DNA from: an uncultured Lachnospiraceae bacterium
Lineage (GTDB): Bacteria > Bacillota > Clostridia > Lachnospirales > Lachnospiraceae
Assembly: GCA_910584915.1 (NCBI GenBank)
Contig: CAJUDM010000008.1
Span: 103,175-167,174, forward strand
Direction: 5' to 3'
Length of the DNA: 64,000 nt
Below the pieces are notes generated by a model. It did not search any database, was not told the origin of the DNA, and was given only the letters and a program-made list of their open reading frames with translations. A program made the translations under genes and the position numbers. Shown piece after piece: positions 8,102-17,030 of this stretch. Each line of letters starts with the position of its first letter. The stretch's first letter is position 1.

Positions 8102-9592
8102 CTATGAGACAATGCCGTAAAACAGGACATAGACAAAGTAGAGGGCAAAGGCTCCGAACAATGACCGGGTGACTGCGTCGGGTATCTTTTTCCCGCAGTC
8201 TTCCGGATCTCCTGCCGCCAACAGGAAAAGAGCGGTGATGCCCATATAGAAAAAACTCGTGTCCATCATGTTGTGAAAGAAGAATGCCATGAAAGCGGCT
8301 CCCTGGGAGGGGCTCTTTTCTTTTTTTAAAAATCTCAGGATGACAAGGACCAACATCGCCGCTGCCATAAGCCCCAGTTCCACGCCGACATGGATCAGCG
8401 AGTTATGGATATGCCAGGTATTGAAGTAAGTGCCGCCGTCCTGCAGATCGAGAAGCCGCCATCTGTAAGGACCGACTCCAAAAAACGGGTTCACCGTGAG
8501 ATAGCCTATCCCGCTGCGCATCATATCAAGGCGCTCCGAGAAGGTGGCGAGGGCGCTGGGGCGGATGATGACCGCTGCCGCCGCGACAAGTATGCCGGCG
8601 GCGGATATACAGGCAGCGAGCCCGGGATATTCTTCGAGAAACAGTTTAAATTTTTTCCAGCAGAGAGCCATCGCTATTATATAGAGAAAAAGGATCAGGC
8701 AGACCCGGGGAAAATCTGTCCATGAGGCCGTCAGATACAGGAGGATCCCGGTGCCGATCCCCAGGCCTGCCTTTGCCAGGAGGCCGCAGGCGCAGGACAG
8801 GGCTTCCCGCACAGTGGTTCTTTTTGCCTTTCTGTATAGAAGGACAAGGATCCCTGCAGCCATGGAGAGAAAACTGCCCATGGAGAGCGTAAGGGCAAGA
8901 GAGATGAGCAGAAAGGGCTCCGTAAACGCTGCGGATGCGGTCAGAAGGTTTTCTTTTAGAAGAACAGGAGAAGTCTGCGGAGCGCGCTGAGCGTTGTTTT
9001 TCACAGGATGACAGTCTGCGGGGCGTGCTGTCCGCTGCCGGGCGCCGGGGCAGCCTGAGGGATGTGTATCATGGTGTCCTGCGTCGATATCCTGAAGCAG
9101 AAGCCAGCCGATCACAAAAAAGATCCCGGAGGCGTTGGGATTGCCGAGAAATCCGTTGAGCCTGCCTCCTCTGTTCAGGATGACAGCGGCGTACACATAC
9201 TGGATGATGCCTGAGACGGCGGTTATCCCTGCCCACAGGCTGCACAGACTGCGCGCCAGAGACAGCTCTGTTTTGTCTGCACATGCCATCAGCAGATAGA
9301 TCACAGGGAAAATGATCTGGGTGGAGGCATAGCCGTCCACAGCATTGCGGTAGACGAGAAACGAGGATGCCATGCTGATCAGGTTATAGAGGATCAGCGG
9401 TATGAGAACATACAGATCCACCTTCCGGCAGCGCTGCGTGAGCCCGGCGATACACAGGATGAGCCCGAGTGCGCCTGTGACTGCCATATCCCCTACGCCC
9501 ACAAATGTCAGTATTAACAGGGAGAGAAACAGGCAGATAGCCGCATAGTGGTCTGTCAGGTAATCAAAGCCGTGTTTTAAGCTGTTTGTCAT
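8102..9592 (-). CDS. O-antigen ligase/polymerase-like membrane protein
   Basis: This 496-aa protein has about 11-12 hydrophobic spans. A large loop near residues 360-400 (SERLDMMRSGIGYLTVNPFFGVG... HIHNSLIHVGVELG) matches the Wzy_C/O-antigen ligase pattern, with FGVGPYRW and HNxLIHxGxELG. In Gram-positives such proteins polymerise or attach surface glycans. A minus-strand promoter lies just upstream. A GT2 glycosyltransferase lies about 4 kb away but is not in the same operon. Confidence 0.75.
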   Translation of the reverse strand: MTNSLKHGFDYLTDHYAAICLFLSLLILTFVGVGDMAVTGALGLILCIAGLTQRCRKVDLYVLIPLILYNLISMASSFLVYRNAVDGYASTQIIFPVIYLLMACADKTELSLARSLCSLWAGITAVSGIIQYVYAAVILNRGGRLNGFLGNPNASGIFFVIGWLLLQDIDAGHHDTHPSGCPGARQRTARPADCHPVKNNAQRAPQTSPVLLKENLLTASAAFTEPFLLISLALTLSMGSFLSMAAGILVLLYRKAKRTTVREALSCACGLLAKAGLGIGTGILLYLTASWTDFPRVCLILFLYIIAMALCWKKFKLFLEEYPGLAACISAAGILVAAAAVIIRPSALATFSERLDMMRSGIGYLTVNPFFGVGPYRWRLLDLQDGGTYFNTWHIHNSLIHVGVELGLMAAAMLVLVILRFLKKEKSPSQGAAFMAFFFHNMMDTSFFYMGITALFLLAAGDPEDCGKKIPDAVTRSLFGAFALYFVYVLFYGIVS

Positions 9593-9642
9593 CCGGTTAT
9601 ATTCCTCTCTGTCAAAAACGGAAGTTAGCAGATTACGCGAAA

Positions 9643-9670
9643 ATTATAGCATTTCACCGGTAAATGTCAA
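9643..9670 (-). promoter_or_regulatory. consensus sigma-A promoter for the O-antigen-ligase-like gene
   Basis: On the minus strand, TTGACA (9665-9670) and TATAAT (9643-9648) are both perfect and lie 16 bases apart, 51 bases before the start codon. Confidence 0.8.
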
Positions 9671-9733
9671 GACTGTGCGGAAGATGTACTGTTTATGGGA
9701 CACATGTTCTGCTATATTGAATTTACAAAGCGC

Positions 9734-9762
9734 ATGACAAAAATGGTTTTTGGGGGTATACT
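9734..9762 (+). promoter_or_regulatory. sigma-A-type promoter for the DUF1653 gene
   Basis: ATGACA (9734-9739) and TATACT (9757-9762) lie 17 bases apart, 48 bases before ATG 9811. Together with the minus-strand promoter it forms a divergent intergenic region. Confidence 0.65.
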
Positions 9763-9810
9763 GATAATGTCTGTATAAAAATATGAAGGGCAGGCAGAAA
9801 GAGGATTTGT

Positions 9811-10401
9811 ATGAGACAGCTTCCAAAACCAGGCGAGATTTATAAACATTTTAAAGGGAACTGCTATCGTATCATAACGGTCGCAGCGCATTCGGAGACG
9901 GGGGAAAAGCTGGTCATCTATCAGGCGCTCTACGGGGATTACGGGGTGTATGCGAGGGAACTTTCCATGTTCATGAGCCCGGTGGACCGGGATAAATACC
10001 CCTATGTAAAGCAGAAAAAGCGGTTTGAGCTTGTGGAGAGCGGCGCTATAAACCCTGTGGATTCCGAAGCGGGCGAAGGTGCCGGAACCCGGGCGAAGGA
10101 AGATATCCCGGGAGCCGGAGATGAGGAAAAGAGTGGAAAAGCGGCGGATATGCAGTCACCCGGAAAAGAAACGGAGCCGGGGATAGACCCCATGCTGTTA
10201 GAATATCTGGACGCCGGTACCTGCAAGGAAAAGCTGCAGATACTGACAACGATGAAAGACAGGCTGACCGATGATATGATCAATACAATGGCGATCGCTA
10301 TCGATGTGGAGGTGAAGCCGGGCGATATCACGGAGCGGTACGAGGAACTGAAATACTGTCTTGCCACCAGAGAAAGGTTTGAGTGCAGAAGGCTCCGATA
10401 G
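9811..10401 (+). CDS. DUF1653-domain protein
   Basis: This is a 196-aa protein. Residues 1-75 match the DUF1653 pattern (KPGEIYKHFKGNCYRII, then YQALYGDYGVYARELSMFMSPVD), a small beta fold of unknown function often found in housekeeping loci. A low-complexity acidic linker follows. The C-terminal ~60 residues form a helical domain (LLEYLDAGTCKEKLQIL... TERYEELKYCLATRERFE). A good AAAGAGGA lies before ATG 9811. The 5'-nucleotidase gene follows 30 bases later, so the two are probably cotranscribed. Confidence 0.8.
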   Translation: MRQLPKPGEIYKHFKGNCYRIITVAAHSETGEKLVIYQALYGDYGVYARELSMFMSPVDRDKYPYVKQKKRFELVESGAINPVDSEAGEGAGTRAKEDIPGAGDEEKSGKAADMQSPGKETEPGIDPMLLEYLDAGTCKEKLQILTTMKDRLTDDMINTMAIAIDVEVKPGDITERYEELKYCLATRERFECRRLR

Positions 10402-10431
10402 TGCCGGAAGAAGCGGCGGAAAGGAGCAGGT

Positions 10432-11349
10432 ATGGCATTTGATCTGGGAGGCAGGCTGGTGATCGGAGTTTCATCGAGAGCGCTGTTTGACCTGTCAAAG
10501 GAAAACGAACTTTTTGAGAGAGAGGGTGTGGAGGCTTACTGCAGGTATCAGGTGGAGCACGAGCATGAACTGTTGCAGCCCGGTCCCGGCTTTGCGCTGA
10601 TCAGGGCGCTCTTAAATCTCAATAAAATTCCGGGGCGGGAGGGACGGGTGGAGGTCATCGTGATGTCCCGCAACAGTCCCGATACGTCTCTCAGGGTATT
10701 TCACGCGATCAGAGAGTACGGGCTTGATATCACAAGGGCGGCGTTAGTCAGCGGTGTCCCGCTCGCGCCCTATCTGACCGCCTTTAAGACCGACCTGTTT
10801 TTGTCGGCTTATGAGGAGGATGTGCAGGATGCCATAGACTGCGGCATAGCGGCGGGGATCATCTGCGGGGAGGGGCTCCACACTTATGATTGCGACGGAG
10901 ATATCAGTCAGATCCGTATCGCCTTTGATGGCGACGCAGTGCTGTTTTCCGATGAGTCCGAGCGGATATATCAGGAACAGGGGTTGGAGGCGTTTGAGAA
11001 AAATGAGCAGGAGAACGCGAAAAATCCGTTGAAGGCGGGACCTTTCGCCCGATTCTTAAAAACACTCTCGGATCTGCAGAAGGAGTTTCCGCAGGAGAAG
11101 GCGCCGATCAGGACCGCCCTGGTGACGGCGAGGAGCGCGCCCGCCCATGAGAGGGTGATCCGCACGCTGCGCGCCTGGGATGTCAGGATCGACGAAGCTT
11201 TTTTTCTGGGAGGGGTTCAGAAGAAGGATATCCTGAAAGCCTTTGGGGCGCATATCTTTTTTGATGACCAGGCGGTACATACGGGGCCTGCCTCCGAGGT
11301 GGTTCCGGCGGCGAGGGTGCCCGTGCGTCATGAGTGCAGAGATGTATGA
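10432..11349 (+). CDS. 5'-nucleotidase (cytosolic NT5C1-like family)
   Basis: This 305-aa protein resembles the 5'-nucleotidase family PF06189. It has VIGVSSRALFDLSKEN at the start, VIVMSRNSPDTSLRVFHAI in the middle and a C-terminal ALVTARSAPAHERVIRTLR, with DEAFFLGGVQKKDIL and HIFFDDQ. Members are HAD-like enzymes that dephosphorylate nucleoside monophosphates. The ribosome binding site is GGAAAGGAG. Confidence 0.82.
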   Translation: MAFDLGGRLVIGVSSRALFDLSKENELFEREGVEAYCRYQVEHEHELLQPGPGFALIRALLNLNKIPGREGRVEVIVMSRNSPDTSLRVFHAIREYGLDITRAALVSGVPLAPYLTAFKTDLFLSAYEEDVQDAIDCGIAAGIICGEGLHTYDCDGDISQIRIAFDGDAVLFSDESERIYQEQGLEAFEKNEQENAKNPLKAGPFARFLKTLSDLQKEFPQEKAPIRTALVTARSAPAHERVIRTLRAWDVRIDEAFFLGGVQKKDILKAFGAHIFFDDQAVHTGPASEVVPAARVPVRHECRDV

Positions 11350-11520
11350 GACGGTGCTGAAACGAAGCTGCATGAGGAGAGAGCCAGAGGAAGGCGGAGA
11401 AGAGCGGATGCAACGCAGAAACACAGAAGACATCGCAGGATGGATCGGCGTCAGGCCAAAGATACAGAGTGAAGTCAGGAAGATCGCAGTGTACAACAGC
11501 GGGAAAAGGAATCAGTACAG

Positions 11521-13329
11521 ATGAAGTATCAGCATATTGAACGCGGGATCTTTTTGTCGAGGCCCAACAGGTTTATCGCGTATGTGAGGGTGGGTGGACA
11601 GGAGGAAAAAGTGCATGTGAAAAATACCGGCAGATGCAGGGAGCTCCTGAGAGAAGGGACGACAGTTTATCTGGAGCGGTCTGAAAATGAGGAGCGCTCC
11701 ACCGCCTTTGATCTGGTGGCAGTGGAAAAGGAGGGCAGGATCGTCAACATGGATTCCCAGGCGCCGAATAAGGCGGCTGGGGAATGGCTGTCATCGGGAG
11801 GGCTTTTTTCGGACGTTACACTGGTGAAGCCCGAGACGGTATTCGGAGATTCACGGTTTGATTTCTATATAGAAGCAGCAGGGCAGGGCGGCTGCCCGAG
11901 AAAGATATATATGGAGGTGAAGGGGTGTACACTGGAGGAAAACGGCGTGGGCTGTTTTCCTGATGCGCCTTCGGAGAGGGCTGTAAAGCATGTGAGGGAA
12001 CTGATCAGGGCGAAGGAGGAGGGCTATGAGGCATACCTTCTTTTTGTGGTTCAGATGGACGGGGTAGATCATGTGGTGCCGAACAGGAGGACGGCTCCGG
12101 ATTTCGCGGAGGCACTGCTTGAGGCGAGGAGAGCAGGAGTAAAGATCCTGGCGGTGGACTGTCTGGTAACCGAAGACTCCATGGAGATCAGGAATTTTCT
12201 GCCGGTGTATCTCTCCGTGATGGATCAGATACCGGCACCGCTCCTCGCATGGTATGACAGAGGCAGGCGGATCCTGCCCTGGCGGGAGAGCCCGACGCCC
12301 TATCATGTGTGGCTTTCGGAGATCATGCTGCAGCAGACGAGGGTGGAGGCGGTAAAGCCTTATTATGACAGATTTTTGAGGATACTGCCGGATATAAAGG
12401 CTCTGTCGGAGGCGGAGGAGGAGAGTCTGCTGAAACTCTGGGAAGGGCTCGGATATTATAACAGAGTGAAGAACCTGCAGAGGGCGGCGAAGATGGTCAT
12501 GGAGGAGTATGACGGGGAGATGCCGTCCGAATGGGGGGAATTATGCAGGCTGCCGGGGATCGGCAGTTATACGGCGGGAGCGATTTCATCCATCGCCTAC
12601 GGGAAAAAGGCGCCGGCAGTGGACGGCAACGTACTGCGGGTACTTTCGCGGGTGATGCTGGATGAGCGGGATATTCTGGATGTCAAAGTGAAAAGATCGG
12701 TGGAACAGGAGCTGCTTTTTGTGATACCGGATGACAGGCCCGGGGACTTTAACCAGGCAATGATGGAGCTCGGCGCCATGGTCTGCCTGCCGAACGGAAT
12801 GCCGAAATGCGGGGAATGTCCCCTGAGAGGATTCTGCGGAGCGTACAGCTCCGGATGCATGACGGAATATCCGAAGAAGAAGCCGAAAAAGGCGAGAACA
12901 ATTGAGGAAAAGACAGTGCTGATCCTGCAGGATGAGGCGAGGACAGCGCTGACAAAGCGGGGGGATAAGGGGCTTTTGGCGGGGTTTTACGAGTTTCCCT
13001 GCCTGCCCGGGAAGAGAACGGCAAAGGAAGTGCTTGCCTGTCTGAGGGAACTTGGATTTGTATCACTGCATATCCGGAAGATCGAGGAGGCAAAGCATAT
13101 TTTTACGCATAAAGAATGGCATATGACGGGGTACTGTGTCAGGACTGATGAGTTGACAAACCAGAGGGAGGCTGCCGGGAGGGCGGGGTTTATCTTTGCG
13201 GAAAAAGAGGAGATCGAGAAGAATTATCCTCTGCCTTCCGCCTATGCGGCCTATGCGAAATATCTGAATATCGCGCAGGGGGCGGATGTGTTCAGAAGGG
13301 CGGACGCCCGCGATGCAACGGATGTGTAA
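11521..13329 (+). CDS. mutY: SfsA - MutY fusion: putative nuclease plus A/G-specific adenine glycosylase
   Basis: One uninterrupted frame of 602 residues. Residues 1-232 are a full SfsA-type domain (FLSRPNRFIAYV, VKNTGRCRELL, YMEVKGCTL, FPDAPSERAVKHVREL); SfsA is annotated as a DNA/RNA nuclease or sugar-fermentation stimulator. Residues 234-600 are a full MutY. It has LPWRES, SEIMLQQTRV with the catalytic Glu, the helix-hairpin-helix LPGIGSYTAGAI, VDGN with catalytic Asp368, and the 4Fe-4S ligands Cys422-x7-Cys430-x2-Cys433-x5-Cys439. A NUDIX-like 8-oxoG-recognition domain ends it. MutY removes A opposite 8-oxoG. There is no usable ribosome binding site at the internal ATG 12220, so this is a true fusion rather than two overlapping genes. 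Confidence 0.9.
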   Translation: MKYQHIERGIFLSRPNRFIAYVRVGGQEEKVHVKNTGRCRELLREGTTVYLERSENEERSTAFDLVAVEKEGRIVNMDSQAPNKAAGEWLSSGGLFSDVTLVKPETVFGDSRFDFYIEAAGQGGCPRKIYMEVKGCTLEENGVGCFPDAPSERAVKHVRELIRAKEEGYEAYLLFVVQMDGVDHVVPNRRTAPDFAEALLEARRAGVKILAVDCLVTEDSMEIRNFLPVYLSVMDQIPAPLLAWYDRGRRILPWRESPTPYHVWLSEIMLQQTRVEAVKPYYDRFLRILPDIKALSEAEEESLLKLWEGLGYYNRVKNLQRAAKMVMEEYDGEMPSEWGELCRLPGIGSYTAGAISSIAYGKKAPAVDGNVLRVLSRVMLDERDILDVKVKRSVEQELLFVIPDDRPGDFNQAMMELGAMVCLPNGMPKCGECPLRGFCGAYSSGCMTEYPKKKPKKARTIEEKTVLILQDEARTALTKRGDKGLLAGFYEFPCLPGKRTAKEVLACLRELGFVSLHIRKIEEAKHIFTHKEWHMTGYCVRTDELTNQREAAGRAGFIFAEKEEIEKNYPLPSAYAAYAKYLNIAQGADVFRRADARDATDV

Positions 13330-13432
13330 GTTTTGCCGATGTGCCTGGGGTATAACGGGGCTCATTGTCCGGTAGAATGAAAAGTGTGATATTTTCTAAA
13401 AAAGGACAGAGGAAAGGACAGAAAAACAGACT

Positions 13433-14458
13433 ATGAAATTATTATCAGTTGCAATACCCTGCTACAATTCTGCAGCATATATGAGAAAGTGCATCGAATC
13501 CCTTCTGCCGGGAGGAGAGGATGTGGAGATCCTGGTGGTCAACGATGGTTCGACGGATGAGACGCCGTTAATCGCCAGGGAATATGCGGAAAAGTATCCG
13601 GGGATAGTGAGGGCGATCGATCAGGAGAACGGCGGCCATGGCGCAGCGGTCAATACCGGCATCAGGGAAGCAAAAGGATTATATTTTAAGGTGGTCGACA
13701 GCGATGACTGGGTGAAGGAGGAGGCGTATCAGGAGATACTGGAGACACTGCGGCAGTTTGCCGGTTCCAGGGAGGGGCTTGATATGCTGATCAGTAATTT
13801 TGTCTATGAGAAAGAGGGAGAGAAGAAAAACAAGGTGATGCGCTACCGCCATGCCCTGCCTAAAAATGAACTGTTCAGATGGGAGAATGTGCGGCATTTT
13901 ATGAAGGGCCAGTATATCCTGATGCATTCGGTCATCTTCCGGACAAAGCTCCTCAGGGAATGCGGGCTGAAACTGCCGGAGAAAACGTTCTATGTGGACA
14001 ATATCTATGTATTTGAGCCTCTTTTGCAGGTGGAGAATATGTATTATCTGGATGTAAATTTTTACCGTTATTACATAGGGCGGGAGGATCAGTCCGTCAA
14101 TGAGTCTGTCATGATATCCCGGATCGATCAGCAGATCAGGGTGAATAAGATGATGTTCGATTACTATAACAGCCATCTTTCGGAGATCCATGCGGAAAAG
14201 CACAGGCGCCAGTATATGTATAACTATCTGGAGATCATCACGGTCGTCTCGACGATCATGCTCGCGATCTCAGGGACGACCGAGAATCTGGAGAAGAGAA
14301 AGGAACTCTGGGCCTATTTTAGAGAGAGGAACTCCAGGCTGTTCCACAGGCTGCGCTACGGGCTGATGTGCGGCTACACAAATCTGCCGGGGCGGGGCGG
14401 ACGCCGGATATCCATAGACGGCTACAAGTTGTGCAGAAGGTTTTTTAAATTTAATTAA
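13433..14458 (+). CDS. family 2 glycosyltransferase
   Basis: This 341-aa protein has a GT-A fold in its first ~110 residues (LLSVAIPCYNSAAYMRKCIESL, VVNDGSTDET, DQENGGHGAAVNTGI) and the DxD metal/UDP site DSDDW (about residue 84). The C-terminal half is helical with no clear membrane span. It probably transfers a sugar to a cell-surface glycan or lipid. The acceptor is unknown. The ribosome binding site, AAAGGACAG, is moderate. Confidence 0.85.
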   Translation: MKLLSVAIPCYNSAAYMRKCIESLLPGGEDVEILVVNDGSTDETPLIAREYAEKYPGIVRAIDQENGGHGAAVNTGIREAKGLYFKVVDSDDWVKEEAYQEILETLRQFAGSREGLDMLISNFVYEKEGEKKNKVMRYRHALPKNELFRWENVRHFMKGQYILMHSVIFRTKLLRECGLKLPEKTFYVDNIYVFEPLLQVENMYYLDVNFYRYYIGREDQSVNESVMISRIDQQIRVNKMMFDYYNSHLSEIHAEKHRRQYMYNYLEIITVVSTIMLAISGTTENLEKRKELWAYFRERNSRLFHRLRYGLMCGYTNLPGRGGRRISIDGYKLCRRFFKFN

Positions 14459-14473
14459 TCCCTCTGTCCGGGC

Positions 14474-15571
14474 TTAGACGACCATGTTCAGCATATAGGA
14501 AAAGCACCAGATGAAATAACCGATGTAGAGAAGGACATAGCCCACTGTAAACAGCACGGGGATGGCCTTCTTCTGCTTTAAAACATAGGCGCGCCAGATG
14601 AAATAGCCGGGCTTGCACAGGATGGTAAAAAGGATAAGTCCGAGTATCGGGTATCCTTTTTTGTGAACCAGCACAATGTCGACGATGGAGACTGTTAGTA
14701 TCGCAAATCTGAGCAGGGAGTTGAATGCGGCGTAAGCCGAGTAGCCCGGCATGGTGGAAAAGGAATACATCATGGATGAGTATATCGAAGCAAAATCCGT
14801 TCCCGCCATGGCGTCAAGGTCGATCGAGGAAAACATATTGTTGATAAGTCCCTTGGCGGCGATAATACTGATGATCGTGGAGGCAGCAGTAAAAGCCATC
14901 AGCATATAATAAAAGATATTTGTGACCGGCTCCCGCACAGGTTCTGCGCGGTTATATGCAGCCTGCGGGTTGGCGTAGGGGTTCTGCCCGTAGGGCTGGT
15001 TATAGGAACCATAGGGCTGTCCGTAGCCGGTATTTTGCCCGTAGGCGTTGTACTGTCCATTGTTGTAAGCAGTATTTTGCCCGTAGTTATTGTATTGCCC
15101 GTTGTTGTAACCGGCGTCTGGCCCGCAGGCGTTGTACTGCTGATCGTTGTAACCGCCGTTCTGAGCATAACCGCTGTAGGGCTGGTTGCCGTAACCGCCG
15201 TTCTGAGCATAACCGCTGTAGGGCTGGTTGCCATAGTTGCCGTTCTGAGCATAACCGCTGTAGGGCTGGTTGCCGTAACCGCCGTTCTGAGCATAACCGC
15301 TGTAGGGCTGGTTGCCATAATTGCCGTTCTGAGCATAACCGCTGTAGGGCTGGTTGTCGTAATCGCCGTTCTGAGTATAACCGTTGTAGGGCTGGTTGTC
15401 GTAGCTGCCGTTTTGTGTATAGCCGGTATGCTGTTCGTTGTTGGAACCATTGTCTGTTTCGGAACCGGGCTGCCCGTTTTGAGCCTGTGGATCGGGAGTG
15501 TTATAGTTCTGTTGCTCCGCCTGCGATTCCTGAGCCTGTTCCGGGGTTTGAGCATTATTCATTTCACTCAT
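14474..15571 (-). CDS. membrane protein with a Tyr/Gly/Asn/Gln-rich tandem-repeat N-terminus
   Basis: This 365-aa protein has an N-terminal ~210-residue low-complexity segment. It contains about seven copies of a 14-residue unit of the form GYAQNGxYxNQPYS, followed by looser YNNGQYNxYGQN units. Then come about three to four membrane spans (about residues 225-365). The family is unknown, but Clostridia often carry small membrane proteins with such N/Q/Y-rich tails. The repeat segment resembles prion-like, phase-separating sequence (inference). The ribosome binding site AAAGG precedes the ATG. It converges with the glycosyltransferase gene. Confidence 0.7.
   Translation of the reverse strand: MSEMNNAQTPEQAQESQAEQQNYNTPDPQAQNGQPGSETDNGSNNEQHTGYTQNGSYDNQPYNGYTQNGDYDNQPYSGYAQNGNYGNQPYSGYAQNGGYGNQPYSGYAQNGNYGNQPYSGYAQNGGYGNQPYSGYAQNGGYNDQQYNACGPDAGYNNGQYNNYGQNTAYNNGQYNAYGQNTGYGQPYGSYNQPYGQNPYANPQAAYNRAEPVREPVTNIFYYMLMAFTAASTIISIIAAKGLINNMFSSIDLDAMAGTDFASIYSSMMYSFSTMPGYSAYAAFNSLLRFAILTVSIVDIVLVHKKGYPILGLILFTILCKPGYFIWRAYVLKQKKAIPVLFTVGYVLLYIGYFIWCFSYMLNMVV
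15135..15425. repeat. 42-bp in-frame tandem repeat
   Basis: About seven copies of a 42-bp unit lie inside the membrane protein gene, so each copy adds 14 residues. Units differ mainly at third positions and at Gly/Asn/Asp codons, which suggests expansion by slippage or recombination under coding constraint. Confidence 0.85.
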
Positions 15572-15781
15572 TGTGATATTGCCGCCTTTCTATGATTTCT
15601 GTAGATGGTTTGATGCCCGCGCGCTTTAGCACGCTTTGCTTTAGCTGTGGGGCAATTGACCATATGTTCTACTGTTCTCTCAATAGCGAATATTTCTGCA
15701 TGTTGTCATCGACTGCTATATAACAGTATAAGTCCACCTGAAAATTAGTGCAAGGTGCTGTCTTCTAAAAGTTTTATGAAT

Positions 15782-16621
15782 TCAGGCGAGTATGGCTTTT
15801 ACAATCTGCTTTGCCACATCGGGCTTGTTCATGGTGTAGATATGGATGCCGTCCACGCCGTTTGCGAGAAGGTCGTCACACTGGCGGACAGCGTAATCGA
15901 TGCCGGCCTTGTACATATCCTCCGGGGAATCCCCGTAGGTGGCGATAATGTCGGATAAGGCCTTCGGCACGGAGGAGCCGGAGAGGGAGATTGAGCGCCC
16001 GATCTGGCCGGCGCTTGTGATCGGCATGATGCCCGCGTGGACCGGGGCGGTTACGCCCTTGCGCGCGGCTTTCTCCCGGAACTCGTAGAAGAAATCGTTG
16101 TCAAAAAACAGCTGTGTGATGAACTGCGTCACGCCTCTGTCCTGTTTTTCCTTCATATGCATCAGGTCTGATTCTTTGCTGAAGGATTCAAAGTGTTTTT
16201 CGGGGTAGCAGGCGCCCCATATCTCAAAGTCTGTATTCTCTTTCAGAAAGTCGATGAGGTTTGAGGCGTAGGTAAATTCTCTGCCATCATATTGTTCGTC
16301 GGACATGTCCTTCGGGCGGTCGCCGCGGAGAGCGAGGATGTTGGTGATATTGTGCGTTTTGAACTCCCCGCACATCTTTCGGATATCTTCTTTCGTGCTG
16401 CCCACGCAGGTGAGGTGCGCCATGGCGGTGATGCCGAGCTCGTTCTGTATATAGGAAGCGATCTCCACGGTGCTTTTTGAGCGGCTGCCGCCCGCACCGT
16501 AGGTGACGCTGATAAAATCGGGATTTATCTCTGCCAGTTCCTTTGCCACGCGGAAGGCGGAAGAAAATTCGCTGTCTTTTTTCGGGGGAAATATCTCCAT
16601 GGAGATCTGTACTTTATTCAT
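15782..16621 (-). CDS. metF: methylenetetrahydrofolate reductase
   Basis: This 279-aa protein has the length and motifs of MetF: ISMEIFPPK at the start, FISVTYGAGGS, HLTCVGST, ILALRGDRP and QLFFDNDFFYEF. It reduces 5,10-methylene-THF to 5-methyl-THF for methionine synthesis, or runs in reverse in acetogenic metabolism. It stands alone here with its own promoter. The ribosome binding site AAAGGAAC precedes the start. Confidence 0.93.
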   Translation of the reverse strand: MNKVQISMEIFPPKKDSEFSSAFRVAKELAEINPDFISVTYGAGGSRSKSTVEIASYIQNELGITAMAHLTCVGSTKEDIRKMCGEFKTHNITNILALRGDRPKDMSDEQYDGREFTYASNLIDFLKENTDFEIWGACYPEKHFESFSKESDLMHMKEKQDRGVTQFITQLFFDNDFFYEFREKAARKGVTAPVHAGIMPITSAGQIGRSISLSGSSVPKALSDIIATYGDSPEDMYKAGIDYAVRQCDDLLANGVDGIHIYTMNKPDVAKQIVKAILA

Positions 16622-16662
16622 ATCTGAGGTTCCTTTCGTGGATCGTTCGTATTTTCCAAAAA

Positions 16663-16691
16663 ATTATAGCACATTATGAGTTTGAGGACAA
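16663..16691 (-). promoter_or_regulatory. sigma-A-type promoter for metF
   Basis: On the minus strand, TTGTCC (16686-16691) is followed after 17 bases by a perfect TATAAT (16663-16668), 42 bases before the start codon. Confidence 0.7.
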
Positions 16692-16781
16692 GAAACAGAG
16701 TGAAACGGTATACCGGCGGGATGTTTCACTGACTTTCTTTCCATCTCCTGAAGATGGCGGGATTCACACGAAAATAAAATT

Positions 16782-17030
16782 CGTAATATTTACAAATTAC
16801 AAAACAAAACCCCTGTATATTAAATATTGTAAGGCGGGAACCTTGAAAACTGAATGACCGGCCGAAGGGATATGTTTCCCGGAGATATATCGCATAAAAC
16901 GTATCAGAGGGAACAAAACGCCGCTGAAAAACAGGGGCAGGAACGGCATCGGATAAAACGGCGAAAAAGAACAGCGAAAAACAATGCATTCCCTTCGGGG
17001 AGAAACTGTTACGAGAGAAGGAGGCAAGAA
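16782..17030 (+). repeat. conserved structured leader, copy 1
   Basis: This ~249-bp sequence is repeated at 17958-18442 (interrupted) and 21076-21327. All copies run from GTAATATTTACAAAT, through an ACCTTGAAAA block, GGGATATG..TCCC, an AACGCCGCTGAAA..AACGGCG stem and a TTCCC-TTCG-GGGAA tetraloop hairpin, to the ribosome binding site of a gene. Copy 1 leads directly into the LRR protein gene. Conservation that ends at each start codon suggests a transcribed 5' leader with a common regulatory role (inference). Confidence 0.75.

Noticed and set aside
15135..15425. Regular ~42-bp repeats that could look like a CRISPR array
   Set aside because: The units are contiguous with no variable spacers, are in frame with a coding gene on the minus strand, and vary mostly at third positions.
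14956..15595. Long plus-strand frames opposite the repeat protein (about 190-200 codons)
   Set aside because: They are antisense shadows of the 42-bp repeat, with simple repeated residues and no ribosome binding site.
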